This document shows positions 1 to 10,306 of a stretch of 64,000 bases of DNA, one piece after another; position 1 is the stretch's first letter; each line of letters opens with the position of its first letter. The notes under the pieces were generated by a model. That model searched no databases. It was not told the origin of the DNA and worked only from the letters and a program-made list of their open reading frames with translations. The position numbers were made by a program, and so were the translations under genes. The stretch comes from Desulfobacteraceae bacterium. GTDB lineage: Bacteria > Desulfobacterota > DSM-4660 > Desulfatiglandales > Desulfatiglandaceae. The DNA lies in NCBI GenBank assembly GCA_016844935.1, contig JAERTK010000214.1, positions 1-64,000 of the forward strand, given 5' to 3'.

Positions 1-252
1 ACAGCAATTCCCGCTCACCTCATTACTGAGTCTATCTTTTAACAATTATAAAAAATGAGAGCTGTCCTCAGAAAACGTTGCTGAAAATTACCCTAAATTC
101 CTCGTTTGCCCAATCAATTTTTGAAGAAACGAGGGCCAAAAACAAGACCTAAGACCAAGCCCATATGATTTACCGCACAGATGTCCCTTATTGGCAAATG
201 CCAATTTTTCTGGAATTGACGCTTTTTTACATTTGGATCATGCATATTGAAT

Positions 253-1602
253 TCACTCGCCATCATATAAAATGATCGGCGGTTGGAATTTTATCCCGTA
301 ATAGAGGGCTTCGTAAAGCATCCTCATCGATTTGAACGCAAAATCTCTAAACAAGGATCGCATACGATCCCAGAGTTCTCTTTTGCTGCCCAGTTTATGC
401 CATGTAGCTCGAAATAGGGGACAGCAGAGCTGCTGTGTTTGGTCAACCAAAAAAGCCAGCATCATGAGCATCACAAAGATTACGCTCAGATTTTTCTCCC
501 CGAGCCCATAATTATGTCCGAAATGATAGCCCTGGTTCTTGAGAGTATTGAACGTCTCATTTTCAATCTTCCAGCGTGCACGACCGCCTCGCATAAGTTC
601 ATGGGCATTGCCCTTTGTGATGGTAAAATCAGTAACCCAACTGAAATGCTGCGTTTTTTCGGGTGTGATTTCCCAGTATTCCAAGAAATTAATCAACAAA
701 TCTTGATTCGATTCATTCAGCGGGACTTGGTTAAGGAAAAGGAAACGATGAATTTTTTGGGGATCTTTTTTGTCGACCAATTCAAATTGAATGGTTTGAC
801 CATTCTCTTGTGCCTCTTCCACTTTTCTGAACAGGAAGGGATGATCGCCCTTTTTAACACCCAGAATGTAATGAAGATTGTATTTTTCCGCCTCCCTTAT
901 GTGTGGCGCATTCGAACTTAGGGCGTCTTCGGTAATTATAAGGGGCAGATGTGGATGGTCCTCTCTTAGCTTCCCGAAGAAACGTTTCGCAGCATTACGT
1001 TCACAGTCGTTCTTGCTTTGGCCGTCTTGTTTGATTATGAACTCCGGCGCTAACGGAATTACCTCTTTGAAACTGGGATGAACAATTGCCGCTCCCAGCA
1101 TCTGTTGGTAATAGGTAATTTCGCCGGTCTTTTTGTTTACTTTTTCCAAACAATTATCAGAGAAAATTTTCTTTGAGGAATAATAGCCTGTTCCGTCCAA
1201 AGATAATAGATAACATCCCTGAAAAAAAACCATAGGTTCGAGGGCTTTGCCTCTTTGTAATTCTCGAAAAATGCTTTTATATGCAGGCCGAATTTCCACA
1301 GGGTCTACTTCATCCAAAATAGTTCGCATCTGCGTGTCACACGGTATATCTTCTACACGGTAAATGCTTTTTAAATTCCCATCAGTTACTCTTCGTTGGT
1401 CAAAAGCGAGCAAGGACGGATCTTTGAGAGAGAAGACAGCAAATCCAGACATCAAGGCGTCTGCCATTGAGATTTCGGGATTACCCTCACGGTAATCCGA
1501 TACTCCCAAAAAATCTTTATGCAGACCCTTGAACAGTGGATCAGCACTAAGATGCTTTCGAGAAGCTAGCTTTCCCTTTTTTTGTTGGCTTTGATGTTTC
1601 AT
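253..1602 (-). mobile_element. IS transposase, DDE type (IS4/DDE_Tnp_1-like)
   Basis: Full-length 449-residue transposase that would cut and join the ends of its own insertion sequence. The catalytic acidic triad can be placed as D136 (in LSLDGTG), D226 (in ITEDALSS) and E348 (in RWKIENETFNTLKNQG); the last resembles the R/K-x-x-E region of IS4-superfamily enzymes. The frame is intact, so it may still be active. It sits on the same strand as lnt, 157 bp beyond the lnt stop. No clean terminal inverted repeats were found by eye: reading inward, both flanks contain CCTAAA followed by a TTTGAAGAAA-like block (about 92-130 and 1649-1679), but the spacings differ. An 8-bp inverted repeat (100-107 with 127-134) lies in the left flank. 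The exact IS family is not certain. Confidence 0.85.
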
Positions 1603-1759
1603 GACTTTTATGGGAGCTAATCATGAACCATCGTTCGCATAATGTCCAGGTTTTCTTCAAATTTATTCGCAGTTTAGGCACTTTTTTTCGAAAAATAGCT
1701 CCATAATGCGTTTTTCAGGTATTTTTCATGCCAAAGCTTTACGAAAAGCAAATCTCAGG

Positions 1760-3379
1760 TTACACTGATAAAGGGCCTTTCAACAGGCTGCGGGAATTGC
1801 TGGACCGGGCATTATGGGTCTTGGATTTCTTCTTGAGCCTTTTTCGAAAGGAGAAAAGTAAGTTCAACAGGGAAATGAGAACCAGTCCGCCGGCGAACAG
1901 GTCCCCGGAGCGGGTATAGATAGTTGGTTTTGCGGGCGAAACAGGGATCGATCGATCAAGAACCGCCTCCACGAAGAGATGGGTTTTGGAAAGAATTTTT
2001 CCGTCGGTTCCGATAAAAGCGCTGAACCCCGTGTTGGCGGCTCGTATCATGGGAATGCCGGTTTCCACCGACCGGAATACCGCCATGCTCAGGTGCTGGT
2101 AAGGGGCGCTGGTGGCGCCAAACCAGGCGTCGTTGGTGATGTTGACCAGGAGATTGGCGCCTTCCCTTGAAAGATCCCTGGACAGTTCAGGGAAAATGGC
2201 TTCAAAACAGATGAGGACCCCCAAAGACAGTTCCTTCTCCTTGAGAGGATCCTGCAGGCTCCCTTGAGCGAAATTTCCCGCGGCCTGAACCAGATGATTG
2301 ATAAAAGGCAGATACTTTTTTAATGGTACGTATTCGCCGAAGGGCACCAGATGTCGTTTGTCATAATGCTGCGCAAAAGGGCGGTCGGGCGTTATCATAT
2401 AGGCGCGGTTGTAGTAGCTGATTTTTCTATCGATTCGCTTATATGCGGGGCTGCCGAAAAGGAGAAGCGCACCCAGTTCGGTGGAAAGTTCCCGCATCTT
2501 CGGTGAAAGAGAAGGTGCATCCTGGTAGAAGAAAGGCAGGGCCGTTTCGGGCCACACCACAAGCGCCGGCTTTGGGTGCCCCACCGATCGGCTGAGTTTG
2601 AAATACGTTTCCAGTGTCTGCAACTGTACGCTCGGTTTCCATTTGACGGACTGGTCAATATTGGCCTGTACCACGGCCACATTGATATGCGGGGCTGTTT
2701 TATTCTGTGCTTTTTTTTGTGCAACCTGATGGAATCCATAGGTTAATGTGCCCGCGGTCAGCAACACCACGAAAATCCACTTCCACATTATCAATGGGGT
2801 TCCCGTTGGTTTCTTCCTGAAAAAGGACTGGAAGATCAGGCCATTTGCAAGAACGATCAGAAAAGAAACCGCATATACCCCAAAAAGGTTGGCGATTTGG
2901 ATCACGGCCAGGTTTTCATATTGGCTGTAACCCAGCAGGCACCAGGGAAATCCCGTGACGAGATGCGCCCTTGCGTATTCCACGGAAACCCAGAAGGCCG
3001 CCATGAAAAAGAGGGAAAATGGGCCGTGATCAAGTCGGCAGGCGAGAGAGGAAAACAGGGCCGGATACAAGGCCAGGAAGAGGGAAAGGAGGACAAGTGC
3101 CAGGAGGCTTACGGGCAGGGAGAGGTTCCCATATTGCCCCAGGACCACAACGATCCAATACATCAGGGTCAGATAATGAAAAAAGCCCGCAATGAAGCCT
3201 AGTTTGAATGCACTTCGGGGAGCTTTTTCCCGGATGGATGCGAGAAGGGGGACAAGGGCAATCCAGGCGAGGAATGAAAGTTTCCCTGGTGGAAAGGATG
3301 CTGTCAGCAGCAACCCTGAAAGAATGGCCAGAAACAGGTCGAGAAGAGAAAGGGCCCTCTGTCTTTTTATTGACGGCAT
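1760..3379 (-). CDS. lnt: Apolipoprotein N-acyltransferase
   Basis: Inner-membrane enzyme that transfers the third acyl chain from phospholipid to the N-terminal cysteine of lipoproteins, the last step of lipoprotein maturation. The 539 residues begin with about six hydrophobic segments (roughly 10-215), followed by a periplasmic nitrilase-like domain (about 230-495) and a last membrane segment. The Glu-Lys-Cys triad is visible: E278 in WPETALPF, K341 in KRHLVPFGEYVP and C391 in ICFEAIFPEL. The start overlaps nothing and lies 10 bp after the corC-like gene on the same strand, the corC-lnt order known from E. coli. The C-terminus is basic and runs right up to the IS flank, so the downstream side of this operon may have been interrupted by the insertion. 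Confidence 0.95.
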   Translation of the reverse strand: MPSIKRQRALSLLDLFLAILSGLLLTASFPPGKLSFLAWIALVPLLASIREKAPRSAFKLGFIAGFFHYLTLMYWIVVVLGQYGNLSLPVSLLALVLLSLFLALYPALFSSLACRLDHGPFSLFFMAAFWVSVEYARAHLVTGFPWCLLGYSQYENLAVIQIANLFGVYAVSFLIVLANGLIFQSFFRKKPTGTPLIMWKWIFVVLLTAGTLTYGFHQVAQKKAQNKTAPHINVAVVQANIDQSVKWKPSVQLQTLETYFKLSRSVGHPKPALVVWPETALPFFYQDAPSLSPKMRELSTELGALLLFGSPAYKRIDRKISYYNRAYMITPDRPFAQHYDKRHLVPFGEYVPLKKYLPFINHLVQAAGNFAQGSLQDPLKEKELSLGVLICFEAIFPELSRDLSREGANLLVNITNDAWFGATSAPYQHLSMAVFRSVETGIPMIRAANTGFSAFIGTDGKILSKTHLFVEAVLDRSIPVSPAKPTIYTRSGDLFAGGLVLISLLNLLFSFRKRLKKKSKTHNARSSNSRSLLKGPLSV

Positions 3380-3389
3380 GTAAAGTTAC

Positions 3390-4355
3390 TCAGGCGGCTT
3401 CTGAATTTGGGGCATGGCCCACGGATTTTGGCTCGCTGGCTTTCTGGGGGACAATCAAAACTTTTTCGATTTTCCGTTGATCTCCCTTCTGAATGGTCAT
3501 GACAAAATTTTCAAAAGAGATTTTTTCACCGACTTCAGGGATTTTTCCTAAGAGATGAATGATGAAACCGCCCACGGACTCGAAGTCTCCGTCAGGCAGG
3601 GCTATGTTGAGCTGCTCTTCCAGTTTTTCCACGTCCAGCCGCGCGTCCACCATGATGGCGCCGTCTTCGAGGATTGAAAAAAGAGTCTCTTCATTGTCAT
3701 GTTCATCCATGATTTCGCCAACGATTTCCTCCAGAATATCCTCGGTCGTGATGATGCCGGCGGTGCCGCCGTATTCATCGGTAACCACAGCCAGATGGGT
3801 CCGCGCTTCCTGAAGATCTTTCAGTAATTCACTGATTTTTCGATTTTCGGGAACGAAAAATGGTTTCCTGAAAATATCAAAGGGAATGTTGGAATCAGGT
3901 TCCCTGCCGAGAAGCCGTAAGAGATCCTTGGCATGGAGAACCCCCACCACGTGGTCGATGTCGTCCCTGTGAATGGGAATACGGGTATGGCCGCACTCGG
4001 TGACCAGACCGATCATTTCTCCGAGTGTGCAGTCCACGGGGGCGGATGAAATCTCTGTGCGCGGAACCATGATGGAGTGGGCTTTTGTTTCTTTCAGGTC
4101 GAGGACACCGTAGACCATGTGAGACTCTTCATCGGTAATAAGGCCTTTGGCCTGCCCCTCATCCATGAGGTCATGGATTTCTTCGGTAAGATCGTCGCTG
4201 TTGTCCAGGTGGCTTTTTTTCTTGAAAAAGGATTTAATTTGGTCTAAAATCCCTTTTTCGGGATCGTCTTCCAAGGATTCTATGTTCTCCTGCTCTGGAT
4301 TGTTATCATACGGGGGTTGAACCCCATTGCTCATGTCCGAAAATAGTATGTACAT
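3390..4355 (-). CDS. corC: CorC/HlyC-family CBS-domain protein (YbeX-like)
   Basis: Cytoplasmic 321-residue protein with the CorC layout: an N-terminal acidic helix region, a CBS pair (about 95-150, starting at MVPRTEI, and about 160-220, containing DEYGGTAGIITTEDILEEIVGEI) and a C-terminal transporter-associated CorC_HlyC domain (about 235-305). The family has been linked to magnesium/cobalt efflux and, as YbeX, to ribosome metabolism; no membrane segments are present. It is the first gene of a two-gene minus-strand unit with lnt. Two ATGs compete as start: 4355 and, seven codons on, 4334; neither has a well-spaced Shine-Dalgarno, so the N-terminus may be seven residues shorter. Confidence 0.9.
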   Translation of the reverse strand: MYILFSDMSNGVQPPYDNNPEQENIESLEDDPEKGILDQIKSFFKKKSHLDNSDDLTEEIHDLMDEGQAKGLITDEESHMVYGVLDLKETKAHSIMVPRTEISSAPVDCTLGEMIGLVTECGHTRIPIHRDDIDHVVGVLHAKDLLRLLGREPDSNIPFDIFRKPFFVPENRKISELLKDLQEARTHLAVVTDEYGGTAGIITTEDILEEIVGEIMDEHDNEETLFSILEDGAIMVDARLDVEKLEEQLNIALPDGDFESVGGFIIHLLGKIPEVGEKISFENFVMTIQKGDQRKIEKVLIVPQKASEPKSVGHAPNSEAA

Positions 4356-4531
4356 CCCTTCAAAATGTCAAGATTTTTAAAGGAAACCAGATCCGTTATA
4401 ATACCGTTTTTTCCCGCTGTATGAACAGGAAAATGTAAATTATAACTTGACTGTTTGATCCTGCTGTATTATTTCTTTCAGATTACGGATGTATCTTTGT
4501 CTTGATGCATCATGTGGGTCAGGAATATTGT

Positions 4532-4607
4532 GCGGGCATAGCTCAGTTGGTAGAGTACAAGCTTCCCAAGCTTGGTGTCGCGGGTTCGACCCCCGTTGCC
4601 CGCTCCA
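4532..4607 (+). tRNA. tRNA-Gly(CCC)
   Basis: A 76-nt cloverleaf folds by hand: acceptor GCGGGCA pairs with TGCCCGC, D stem GCTC/GAGT (one G-T pair), anticodon stem CAAGC/GCTTG with loop TTCCCAA giving anticodon CCC, and T stem GCGGG/CCCGT around TTCGACC. The discriminator is T and the 3' CCA is encoded in the DNA. It reads GGG codons. It stands alone between the divergent corC-lnt unit and the rimP operon. A G/C hairpin (4660-4665 with 4677-4682) follows about 50 nt downstream but lacks a good T tract. Confidence 0.95.
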
Positions 4608-4790
4608 TATGAAACCTTAACGTCATGGTTGATTCTGATTCCCCCTTTTCAAGGTTATTGGCCCCGTTGGCTTGATGGGGCCGGTTTACTTTGGATTGCG
4701 GACGCGATGTTGGTGTTCCTTTGATGCATTAAGCCGCTGAGGGTGGGTTTATATCGTCAAGGCGCCTTACAAATTCTGTCTGCACAGGGG

Positions 4791-4812
4791 AAGCGGGCCA
4801 ATGGGTCCGCTT
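4791..4812 (+). promoter_or_regulatory. Hairpin in the rimP-nusA leader, possible attenuator
   Basis: AAGCGGGCC and GGTCCGCTT form a 9-bp stem (one G-T) around a 4-nt loop, followed by an interrupted T-rich stretch, about 80 nt before the rimP start. This resembles a weak intrinsic terminator or attenuator in the operon leader. The longer reading frame that begins at 4801 starts inside this hairpin, which argues against that start for rimP. No transcription start could be identified, so its role is inferred. Confidence 0.4.
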
Positions 4813-4893
4813 TCTTGGTTTTGGGCTTATGAAGCCTCAGATGCAAGGGAAAACCCGGGGCGATATCAGGGTTTCGAGGTGGTGACGGGTCAA

Positions 4894-5358
4894 ATGGCCG
4901 AATCCGTGTTGAAAGAAATAGAACAGATTATTGAACCGGTTCTGGAAGAAATGGGCATTGAACTGGTGGATGTGGAATTTTGTTCTGAGCAGAGTAGACG
5001 GATCCTCAGGATTTATGCGGACAGGCCCACCGGCATTAATCTGGATGACTGCGCCATGGTCAGTCGTGAAATCGGAAATCTTCTGGATGTGAAAGATCTG
5101 CTCAAAAACCGCTATGTGCTTGAGGTGTCTTCTCCAGGTCTCAACAGGCCGCTCAAAAGAGAAAACGATTTTCTTCGGGTCGTCGGGCGGAAGATCAAGG
5201 TTAAAACAGCCGTCCCGCTGAAGGGGCGTAGAAATTTTTCGGGGGTTCTTCAATCCTTTGAAAGCGGAATGCTACAACTCAAAATGGACGATACCGTTGT
5301 TCAGATTCCCCAGGAACGCCTGAATAAGGCCAATCTGGTGTTCGATTTTGAGGATTAG
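4894..5358 (+). CDS. rimP: Ribosome maturation factor RimP
   Basis: Cytoplasmic 30S maturation factor, 154 residues from this start, the usual family length. The N-terminal alpha/beta domain contains the GIELVDVEF strand and the central LEVSSPGLNRPL block is the family hallmark; a C-terminal Sm-like barrel follows. The frame is open upstream to an ATG at 4801, but those 31 residues do not resemble the family and overlap a hairpin; the ATG at 4894 has a GAGGTGG about 12 nt upstream. It leads the rimP-nusA-infB array and lies 30 bp before nusA, the conserved order in most bacteria. Confidence 0.93.
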   Translation: MAESVLKEIEQIIEPVLEEMGIELVDVEFCSEQSRRILRIYADRPTGINLDDCAMVSREIGNLLDVKDLLKNRYVLEVSSPGLNRPLKRENDFLRVVGRKIKVKTAVPLKGRRNFSGVLQSFESGMLQLKMDDTVVQIPQERLNKANLVFDFED

Positions 5359-5388
5359 GAAAATTCAACTATTGGGTGGGGTAAGGGA

Positions 5389-6807
5389 ATGGTTTCTGAC
5401 TTAAGAAAGGTGATTGACCAGGTAAGCCGGGAAAAAGGTGTTGATCAGGCTGTATTGATCGGGGCGCTTGAGGAAGCGGTAAAGGCGGCCGCCAGAAAAA
5501 AATACGGGACTGAATATGATCTTGAGGTCATCTACAACGACGAAATGGGGGAAGTTGAGGCGTTTGAATTTAAAGAGGTGGTAGAAAAAGTGGAGAATGA
5601 ACACCTCGAAATCTCCCTTGAGGAAGGCCTTGAACTGGATCCGGAAACAGAAATCGGAGATAGCCTGGGCATCAAGATGGACCCGGATACTTTCGGAAGG
5701 ATCGCCGCTCAATCCGCCAAGCAAGTTATTATGCAGCGGTTGAAAGAGGCCGAGCGGGATATCGTTTACGATGATTTTATCGACAGACGGGGCGAAATCG
5801 TCAACGGGATCGTTCAGCGGTTTGACAGGGGCGCCATTATTGTGAACCTGGGGCGTGCGGAGGCGGAACTGCCCCACAAGGAACAGATCCCCAGGGAATC
5901 CTACAAACAGGGCGATCGCATCAGGGCCTATATTCTGGATGTGCGAAAGATCAGTCGCGGGCCGCAGATTATTCTTTCAAGAACCCATCCCAACATTGTG
6001 GCGATTCTGTTTGAAAATGAGGTGCCTGAGATTTCCGAAAGAATTGTTCAGGTTATGCAGGTCGCCCGTGAACCCGGAGGCCGGGCCAAAATTGCGGTCA
6101 GTTCTAAGGATCCGGATGTGGATCCCGTGGGTGCGTGCGTTGGTATGAAGGGGAGACGGGTTCAGGCTGTGGTTCAGGAACTGCGCGGGGAGAAAATCGA
6201 TATCGTGACCTGGGATCCCGACTCGGCCAAATTTATATGCAATGCCCTTGCGCCCGCTGAGATTACCCGCGTCATTGTGGATGAGGATAACCACAGCATG
6301 GAGGTTGTTGTCCCCGACGATCAGTTGTCTCTGGCCATTGGAAAACGGGGTCAGAACGTTCGCCTGGCGGCAAAATTGACCGGATGGCGTTTGGATGTGG
6401 TGGGTGAAACAAAATACAATGAAGCGCTGAAGGATGGGTATCGATCGCTCTTGGATTTGACGGGCGTGGGTGAAAAAACCGCCACTGAATTGTATGATGC
6501 CGATTTCCGGTCCGCCCGCGATGTGGCGGGTTCAGCGGTGGAGGACCTTACGGTGGTCAAAGGGATCAGCAAGGAGAAGGCCGAGACACTTATCGCGGAG
6601 GCGAATCTCTACCTTCGTGGTGAATCCAAAGATGATGCACCGAAGGAACCCAAACGAGATGATGTGCAGGAATTGGAAACCGGCAATTCTGAAGAAGACG
6701 CGGTTTCCCAAGGTGAGCCCCATCCGGGTGAAGCATCTGAAGCGGAAGCCCCAGATGCGGATGAAACGGAACCATCGGTGACAAAAATATCAGCTGATGA
6801 GTCGTAA
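5389..6807 (+). CDS. nusA: Transcription termination/antitermination factor NusA
   Basis: Binds RNA polymerase and nascent RNA to control pausing, termination and antitermination. The 472 residues show an N-terminal RNAP-binding domain (1-125), an S1 domain (about 133-200), two KH domains (about 200-345, with SKDPDVDPVGACVGMKG and LSLAIGKRGQNVRLAA) and one helix-hairpin-helix segment (about 350-415, LLDLTGVGEKTATELYDADF) like a NusA acidic-repeat domain. The last 50 or so residues are a low-complexity acidic tail rich in Glu, Asp, Pro and Ser. There is one C-terminal HhH unit region rather than the two clear repeats of E. coli. The 3' end overlaps ylxR by 11 nt. Confidence 0.97.
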   Translation: MVSDLRKVIDQVSREKGVDQAVLIGALEEAVKAAARKKYGTEYDLEVIYNDEMGEVEAFEFKEVVEKVENEHLEISLEEGLELDPETEIGDSLGIKMDPDTFGRIAAQSAKQVIMQRLKEAERDIVYDDFIDRRGEIVNGIVQRFDRGAIIVNLGRAEAELPHKEQIPRESYKQGDRIRAYILDVRKISRGPQIILSRTHPNIVAILFENEVPEISERIVQVMQVAREPGGRAKIAVSSKDPDVDPVGACVGMKGRRVQAVVQELRGEKIDIVTWDPDSAKFICNALAPAEITRVIVDEDNHSMEVVVPDDQLSLAIGKRGQNVRLAAKLTGWRLDVVGETKYNEALKDGYRSLLDLTGVGEKTATELYDADFRSARDVAGSAVEDLTVVKGISKEKAETLIAEANLYLRGESKDDAPKEPKRDDVQELETGNSEEDAVSQGEPHPGEASEAEAPDADETEPSVTKISADES

Positions 6808-7039
6808 CCGGGGGCACATCCCCATCAGAACATGTATATGCTGTGGGGCTAAACGAAATAAACGGGAACTGATTCGGTTGGTTTTAAACACGAATGGTGT
6901 GGTCGTTAAAGACATCTGTGGAGACGGGCAAGGCAGGGGGGCCTATGTCTGCGGGAATGAAGGTTGTTTGTCCGTCCTGGAAACAGGCAGGGGCCTGGGC
7001 AGGGCTTTCAGACGGAAAGTTTCCATTCCCGGCTTTTGA
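6797..7039 (+). CDS. ylxR: YlxR family (DUF448) RNA-binding/nucleoid protein
   Basis: Small basic protein of 80 residues with the YlxR signature near the N-terminus (PIRTCICCGAKRNKRELIRLV) and the later GRGAYVC motif. Family members sit between nusA and infB in many bacteria; structures suggest RNA binding and some members affect transcription and interact with RnpA. The start overlaps the nusA stop, implying translational coupling. The L7Ae-like ylxQ that often follows in Firmicutes is absent; an 85-nt gap leads directly to infB. Confidence 0.9.
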   Translation: MSRNRGHIPIRTCICCGAKRNKRELIRLVLNTNGVVVKDICGDGQGRGAYVCGNEGCLSVLETGRGLGRAFRRKVSIPGF

Positions 7040-7124
7040 ATCATTTTTCAAAAAGCGACAACATGACGTTGTTTTAGGTGACCATGCTGGGGGCACCGGT
7101 ACTTAACAATTTCTGGGGGGATTT

Positions 7125-10001
7125 ATGGCTAAAATCAGGGTTTATGAACTAGCGAGGGAGCTCAAGATGGAGAGTAAGAAGCTCGTGGAGGATCTCAATG
7201 CGGGTGGATTGGACATCAAGAATTATATGAGTACCCTTGATGAAGAAATGACGTCCAAGGCCAGGAAGGTTATTTCCGGCGCCATATCAGAAGTGGTGGT
7301 TGAAAAAAGGGTCAAGCCCAGGGTTATTCGCCGGCGGAAGAAAATCGTTCAGGTTGAACAAGAACCCATTGAGCAGAAAGATGAATTGATTGATGGCGCT
7401 GAAAGGCCGCTTGCGGATGAAACCCCCGAAACAACTCCGGAACCCCCGGCCATAGAAAAAGGAGCCCCCCCGATTTCGAAAGAGTTGGAAAAACCGGAAA
7501 AAATGGAGACGGCGGCATCCGAAGATGATGCTCCGACCCCTGCTGAAAGTGTCGATGAAATGTCGGAAGTGCCCGGGGAGGAAGCCCCCCTCGCCCGGGA
7601 AACACAACCGCAGGCTGAGACCGTTGAGACAGCTCCCCCGGAAGTGTCTGAAGAATCGGTTGCCGAGGTGACGGATGTCCCCGAAGTGCCCGGGGAAAAA
7701 GCCCTGGACCCGGAACCGGTGGCATCGGAAAAACCACCTCTGAAAAAAATGCCCCCAGAAAAAAAGGAACCGGCTGTTTCAGACAAGAAATCCCCCGCAC
7801 CCGATAAGCCCGCCAAGGCGAAGGGAAGGAAAGGCAAGAAACGAAAATCGGATAAGCCTGCCAAGATTATCAGCCCGCCGGAAGAGGGTCCCCTCAAGAA
7901 TATCCTGGCCCAGAATGCTGAAAAAAAGCAATTGAAACCAAAAGTTTCAAAGCCGAAGCGACGGGCTCTCCAGCCGGTCAGCGAAATGCCGAAACAACCC
8001 CTGCCGCCCAAAACCGCTGAAGGCATGCCGGGTGCGGGGAAGCCTGTCAAAAGGAAAAAAGATTGGAAAAAAGACCAAGCCGCGGCCGCACCAAAACGGA
8101 GCGTTGCAAAACGGCGGAAGAAAGAGGTCTATGAACGGGCGGACCTTTACCAGGATCGAGGGAAGAAGCGTAAGGGAAGAAAAGGTGGCAAGAAATCCGG
8201 GGATGTCCCCCGGAAATTCAAACAGACAGAGATTACCACGCCAAAAGCCATCAAGCGAAGGATTAAGGTTCAAGATACCGTTACTGTTACGGATCTGGCA
8301 AAGGCCATGGGGACCAAGGCTACGGAATTGCTTAAGAGACTCATGAAACTGGGCGTAATGGCCAATATCAATCAATTGCTGGATTTTGATACGGCATCTC
8401 TGGTGGCTGATGAGCTCGAGTTTGAATTGGAACTGGACTCTTTCAAAGAAGAAAGCTTTTTTGCGGACGTGGAGGACGCGCCTGAAAATCTGGTGTCGAG
8501 ACCCCCTGTTGTGACCATCATGGGTCATGTGGATCACGGCAAGACCTCATTGCTCGATTATATTCGAGAATCGAATATAATTGGTGGGGAATCGGGCGGC
8601 ATCACCCAACATATCGGCGCGTATTATGTGAAACGTGAAGCCGGCGATATTGTTTTTCTCGATACACCTGGCCACGAAGCCTTTACGGCCATGAGGGCGC
8701 GTGGAGCGAAGATCACCGATATCATTGTTCTGGTGGTGGCGGCGGATGATGGGGCCATGCCCCAGACCAAAGAAGCCATTAACCATGGACGGGCGGCGAA
8801 TATCCCCATCGTTGTTGCTGTCAATAAAATGGACAAGGCAGATGCCGATCCCGACAGGGTTAAGAGGGAACTGGCTGAATTGGATCTGGCGCCCGAGGAA
8901 TGGGGTGGTGAAACCTTGTTGGGTGAGATTTCGGCCAAGACGGGGGATGGGGTTGACGATCTCCTGGGGTTGATTCAGCTGCAGTCTGAAATGCTTGAAT
9001 TGTCGGGAAATCCTAGCAGGGAAGCAAGAGGATCCGTGGTAGAGGCGGAACTGGACAAGAGTCGCGGTCCGGTGGCCACGGTCCTAATTCAAAACGGAAC
9101 GCTCAATCAGGGCGACCAGTTTGTTTGCGGTGAACATTTCGGCCGCGTACGGGCCATGCTGGACAGCCGTGGACGGAAAATGAAGATTGCAGGTCCTTCC
9201 GTACCCGTTGTTCTGTATGGGATCTCCGGTGTTCCCATGGCCGGGGACGAGTTTATTGTGGTGAAAGATGAAAAAGTCGCCAAACAGATCATTGAACACC
9301 GAAAAGAAAAATCGAAAAAACATGAAGGTACAAAGACCGGACTGGTGAGCCTCGATGATTTATATGAGAGGATTAAGGATGGCGGTGTTAAGGAATTGAA
9401 TATCATCCTTAAGGCTGACGTGCAGGGCTCTGCGGAGGCCCTTGCCGAGTCCCTGGAGAAACAGAGCACGGATGCCGTGAAACTGCAGGTGATTCATTCC
9501 GCAACCGGCGGTATCACGGAATCGGATGTGACCCTTGCGTCCGCCTCAGAAGCCATTATCCTGGGGTTCAACGTGAGGGCCAATCCGCGTGTCATGGCCC
9601 TTGCCGAGAAAGAGAATATCGATATCAGGTTTTACGACGTTATCTATAACGCCATCAAGGACGTCCGCTTGGCCATGACCGGTCTGTTAGAACCGATCTT
9701 GAAGGAGAATGTGATCGGGCGTGCGGAAGTGCGGGAGATTTTCCGTGTGCCCAAAGTGGGCGCCATCGCAGGAAGCCATGTTACGGACGGCCATGTGGAA
9801 AGAAATGCCAAGGTTCGGTTGTTAAGGGATGAAGTGGTTGTTTTTGATGGATTGATTTCATCACTCAGGCGCTTTAAAGAAGATGTCAAAGAGGTGCAGT
9901 CCGGGTACGAATGCGGTATTGGGCTGGATAATTTTGGCGACGTCAAGCCGGGTGATATTTTCGAAATCTACCAGGTCGAAGAAGTCGCCGCGGAACTTTG
10001 A
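7125..10001 (+). CDS. infB: Translation initiation factor IF-2
   Basis: GTPase that brings initiator tRNA to the 30S subunit and promotes subunit joining. The first 50 residues form the IF2_N helical domain ([20 protein letters not shown]). Residues about 60-370 are a long low-complexity linker, Glu/Pro-rich first and then Lys/Arg-rich. A second IF2_N-like segment (about 380-430) precedes the G domain, with G1 GHVDHGKT (about 466), G3 DTPGHEAF, G4 NKMDKAD and G5 SAKTG, then domains II-IV. At 958 residues it is at the long end of the family because of the linker. The start follows a run of six Gs that can act as ribosome binding site. Confidence 0.98.
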   Translation: MAKIRVYELARELKMESKKLVEDLNAGGLDIKNYMSTLDEEMTSKARKVISGAISEVVVEKRVKPRVIRRRKKIVQVEQEPIEQKDELIDGAERPLADETPETTPEPPAIEKGAPPISKELEKPEKMETAASEDDAPTPAESVDEMSEVPGEEAPLARETQPQAETVETAPPEVSEESVAEVTDVPEVPGEKALDPEPVASEKPPLKKMPPEKKEPAVSDKKSPAPDKPAKAKGRKGKKRKSDKPAKIISPPEEGPLKNILAQNAEKKQLKPKVSKPKRRALQPVSEMPKQPLPPKTAEGMPGAGKPVKRKKDWKKDQAAAAPKRSVAKRRKKEVYERADLYQDRGKKRKGRKGGKKSGDVPRKFKQTEITTPKAIKRRIKVQDTVTVTDLAKAMGTKATELLKRLMKLGVMANINQLLDFDTASLVADELEFELELDSFKEESFFADVEDAPENLVSRPPVVTIMGHVDHGKTSLLDYIRESNIIGGESGGITQHIGAYYVKREAGDIVFLDTPGHEAFTAMRARGAKITDIIVLVVAADDGAMPQTKEAINHGRAANIPIVVAVNKMDKADADPDRVKRELAELDLAPEEWGGETLLGEISAKTGDGVDDLLGLIQLQSEMLELSGNPSREARGSVVEAELDKSRGPVATVLIQNGTLNQGDQFVCGEHFGRVRAMLDSRGRKMKIAGPSVPVVLYGISGVPMAGDEFIVVKDEKVAKQIIEHRKEKSKKHEGTKTGLVSLDDLYERIKDGGVKELNIILKADVQGSAEALAESLEKQSTDAVKLQVIHSATGGITESDVTLASASEAIILGFNVRANPRVMALAEKENIDIRFYDVIYNAIKDVRLAMTGLLEPILKENVIGRAEVREIFRVPKVGAIAGSHVTDGHVERNAKVRLLRDEVVVFDGLISSLRRFKEDVKEVQSGYECGIGLDNFGDVKPGDIFEIYQVEEVAAEL

Positions 10002-10006
10002 TAACC

Positions 10007-10294
10007 ATGGTGGTGGGAACGTTAAAAATCGAATTTCTCCTTTACGACAATCGATCTCTCAAAGGGAAGCGAAAAGTCGTCAGGAGTATGATCGATAAGG
10101 TCAAATCCAAATTCAATGCGGCCATTGCGGAGGTGGGTGCCAACGATAAATGGCAGAAAATCGAGTTGGGTGTGACCACCGTGGGAAATGATCGGCGCCA
10201 TGTTGATTCCTCCCTGAACCACATCCTGGATTTTCTTGAATCAATGTGCCTGGCGCAAATTGTGAATACGGAAATGGATATTATCAATATGTGA
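10007..10294 (+). CDS. DUF503 (YlxP-like) protein
   Basis: A 95-residue protein of the DUF503/YlxP family, recognised by its N-terminal pattern GTLKIEFLLYDNRSLKGKR and the later HVDSSLNHILDFLE. The family is usually found between infB and rbfA; its biochemical role is not settled, and a link to ribosome assembly or 30S function is suggested by context only. The frame stays open to a TTG at 9998 that overlaps the infB stop; the ATG at 10007 gives the N-terminus more typical of the family. It is followed by a 7-bp hairpin before rbfA. Confidence 0.88.
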   Translation: MVVGTLKIEFLLYDNRSLKGKRKVVRSMIDKVKSKFNAAIAEVGANDKWQKIELGVTTVGNDRRHVDSSLNHILDFLESMCLAQIVNTEMDIINM

Positions 10295-10306
10295 TTTCTT
10301 ATGGTG

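Noticed and set aside
439-1081. Two plus-strand reading frames inside the transposase region
   Set aside because: They lie antisense to an intact transposase with a clear DDE triad and show no family features.
4801-4893. Longer start for rimP (31 extra residues)
   Set aside because: The added residues are not RimP-like and are encoded by a hairpin; the ATG at 4894 gives the family length.
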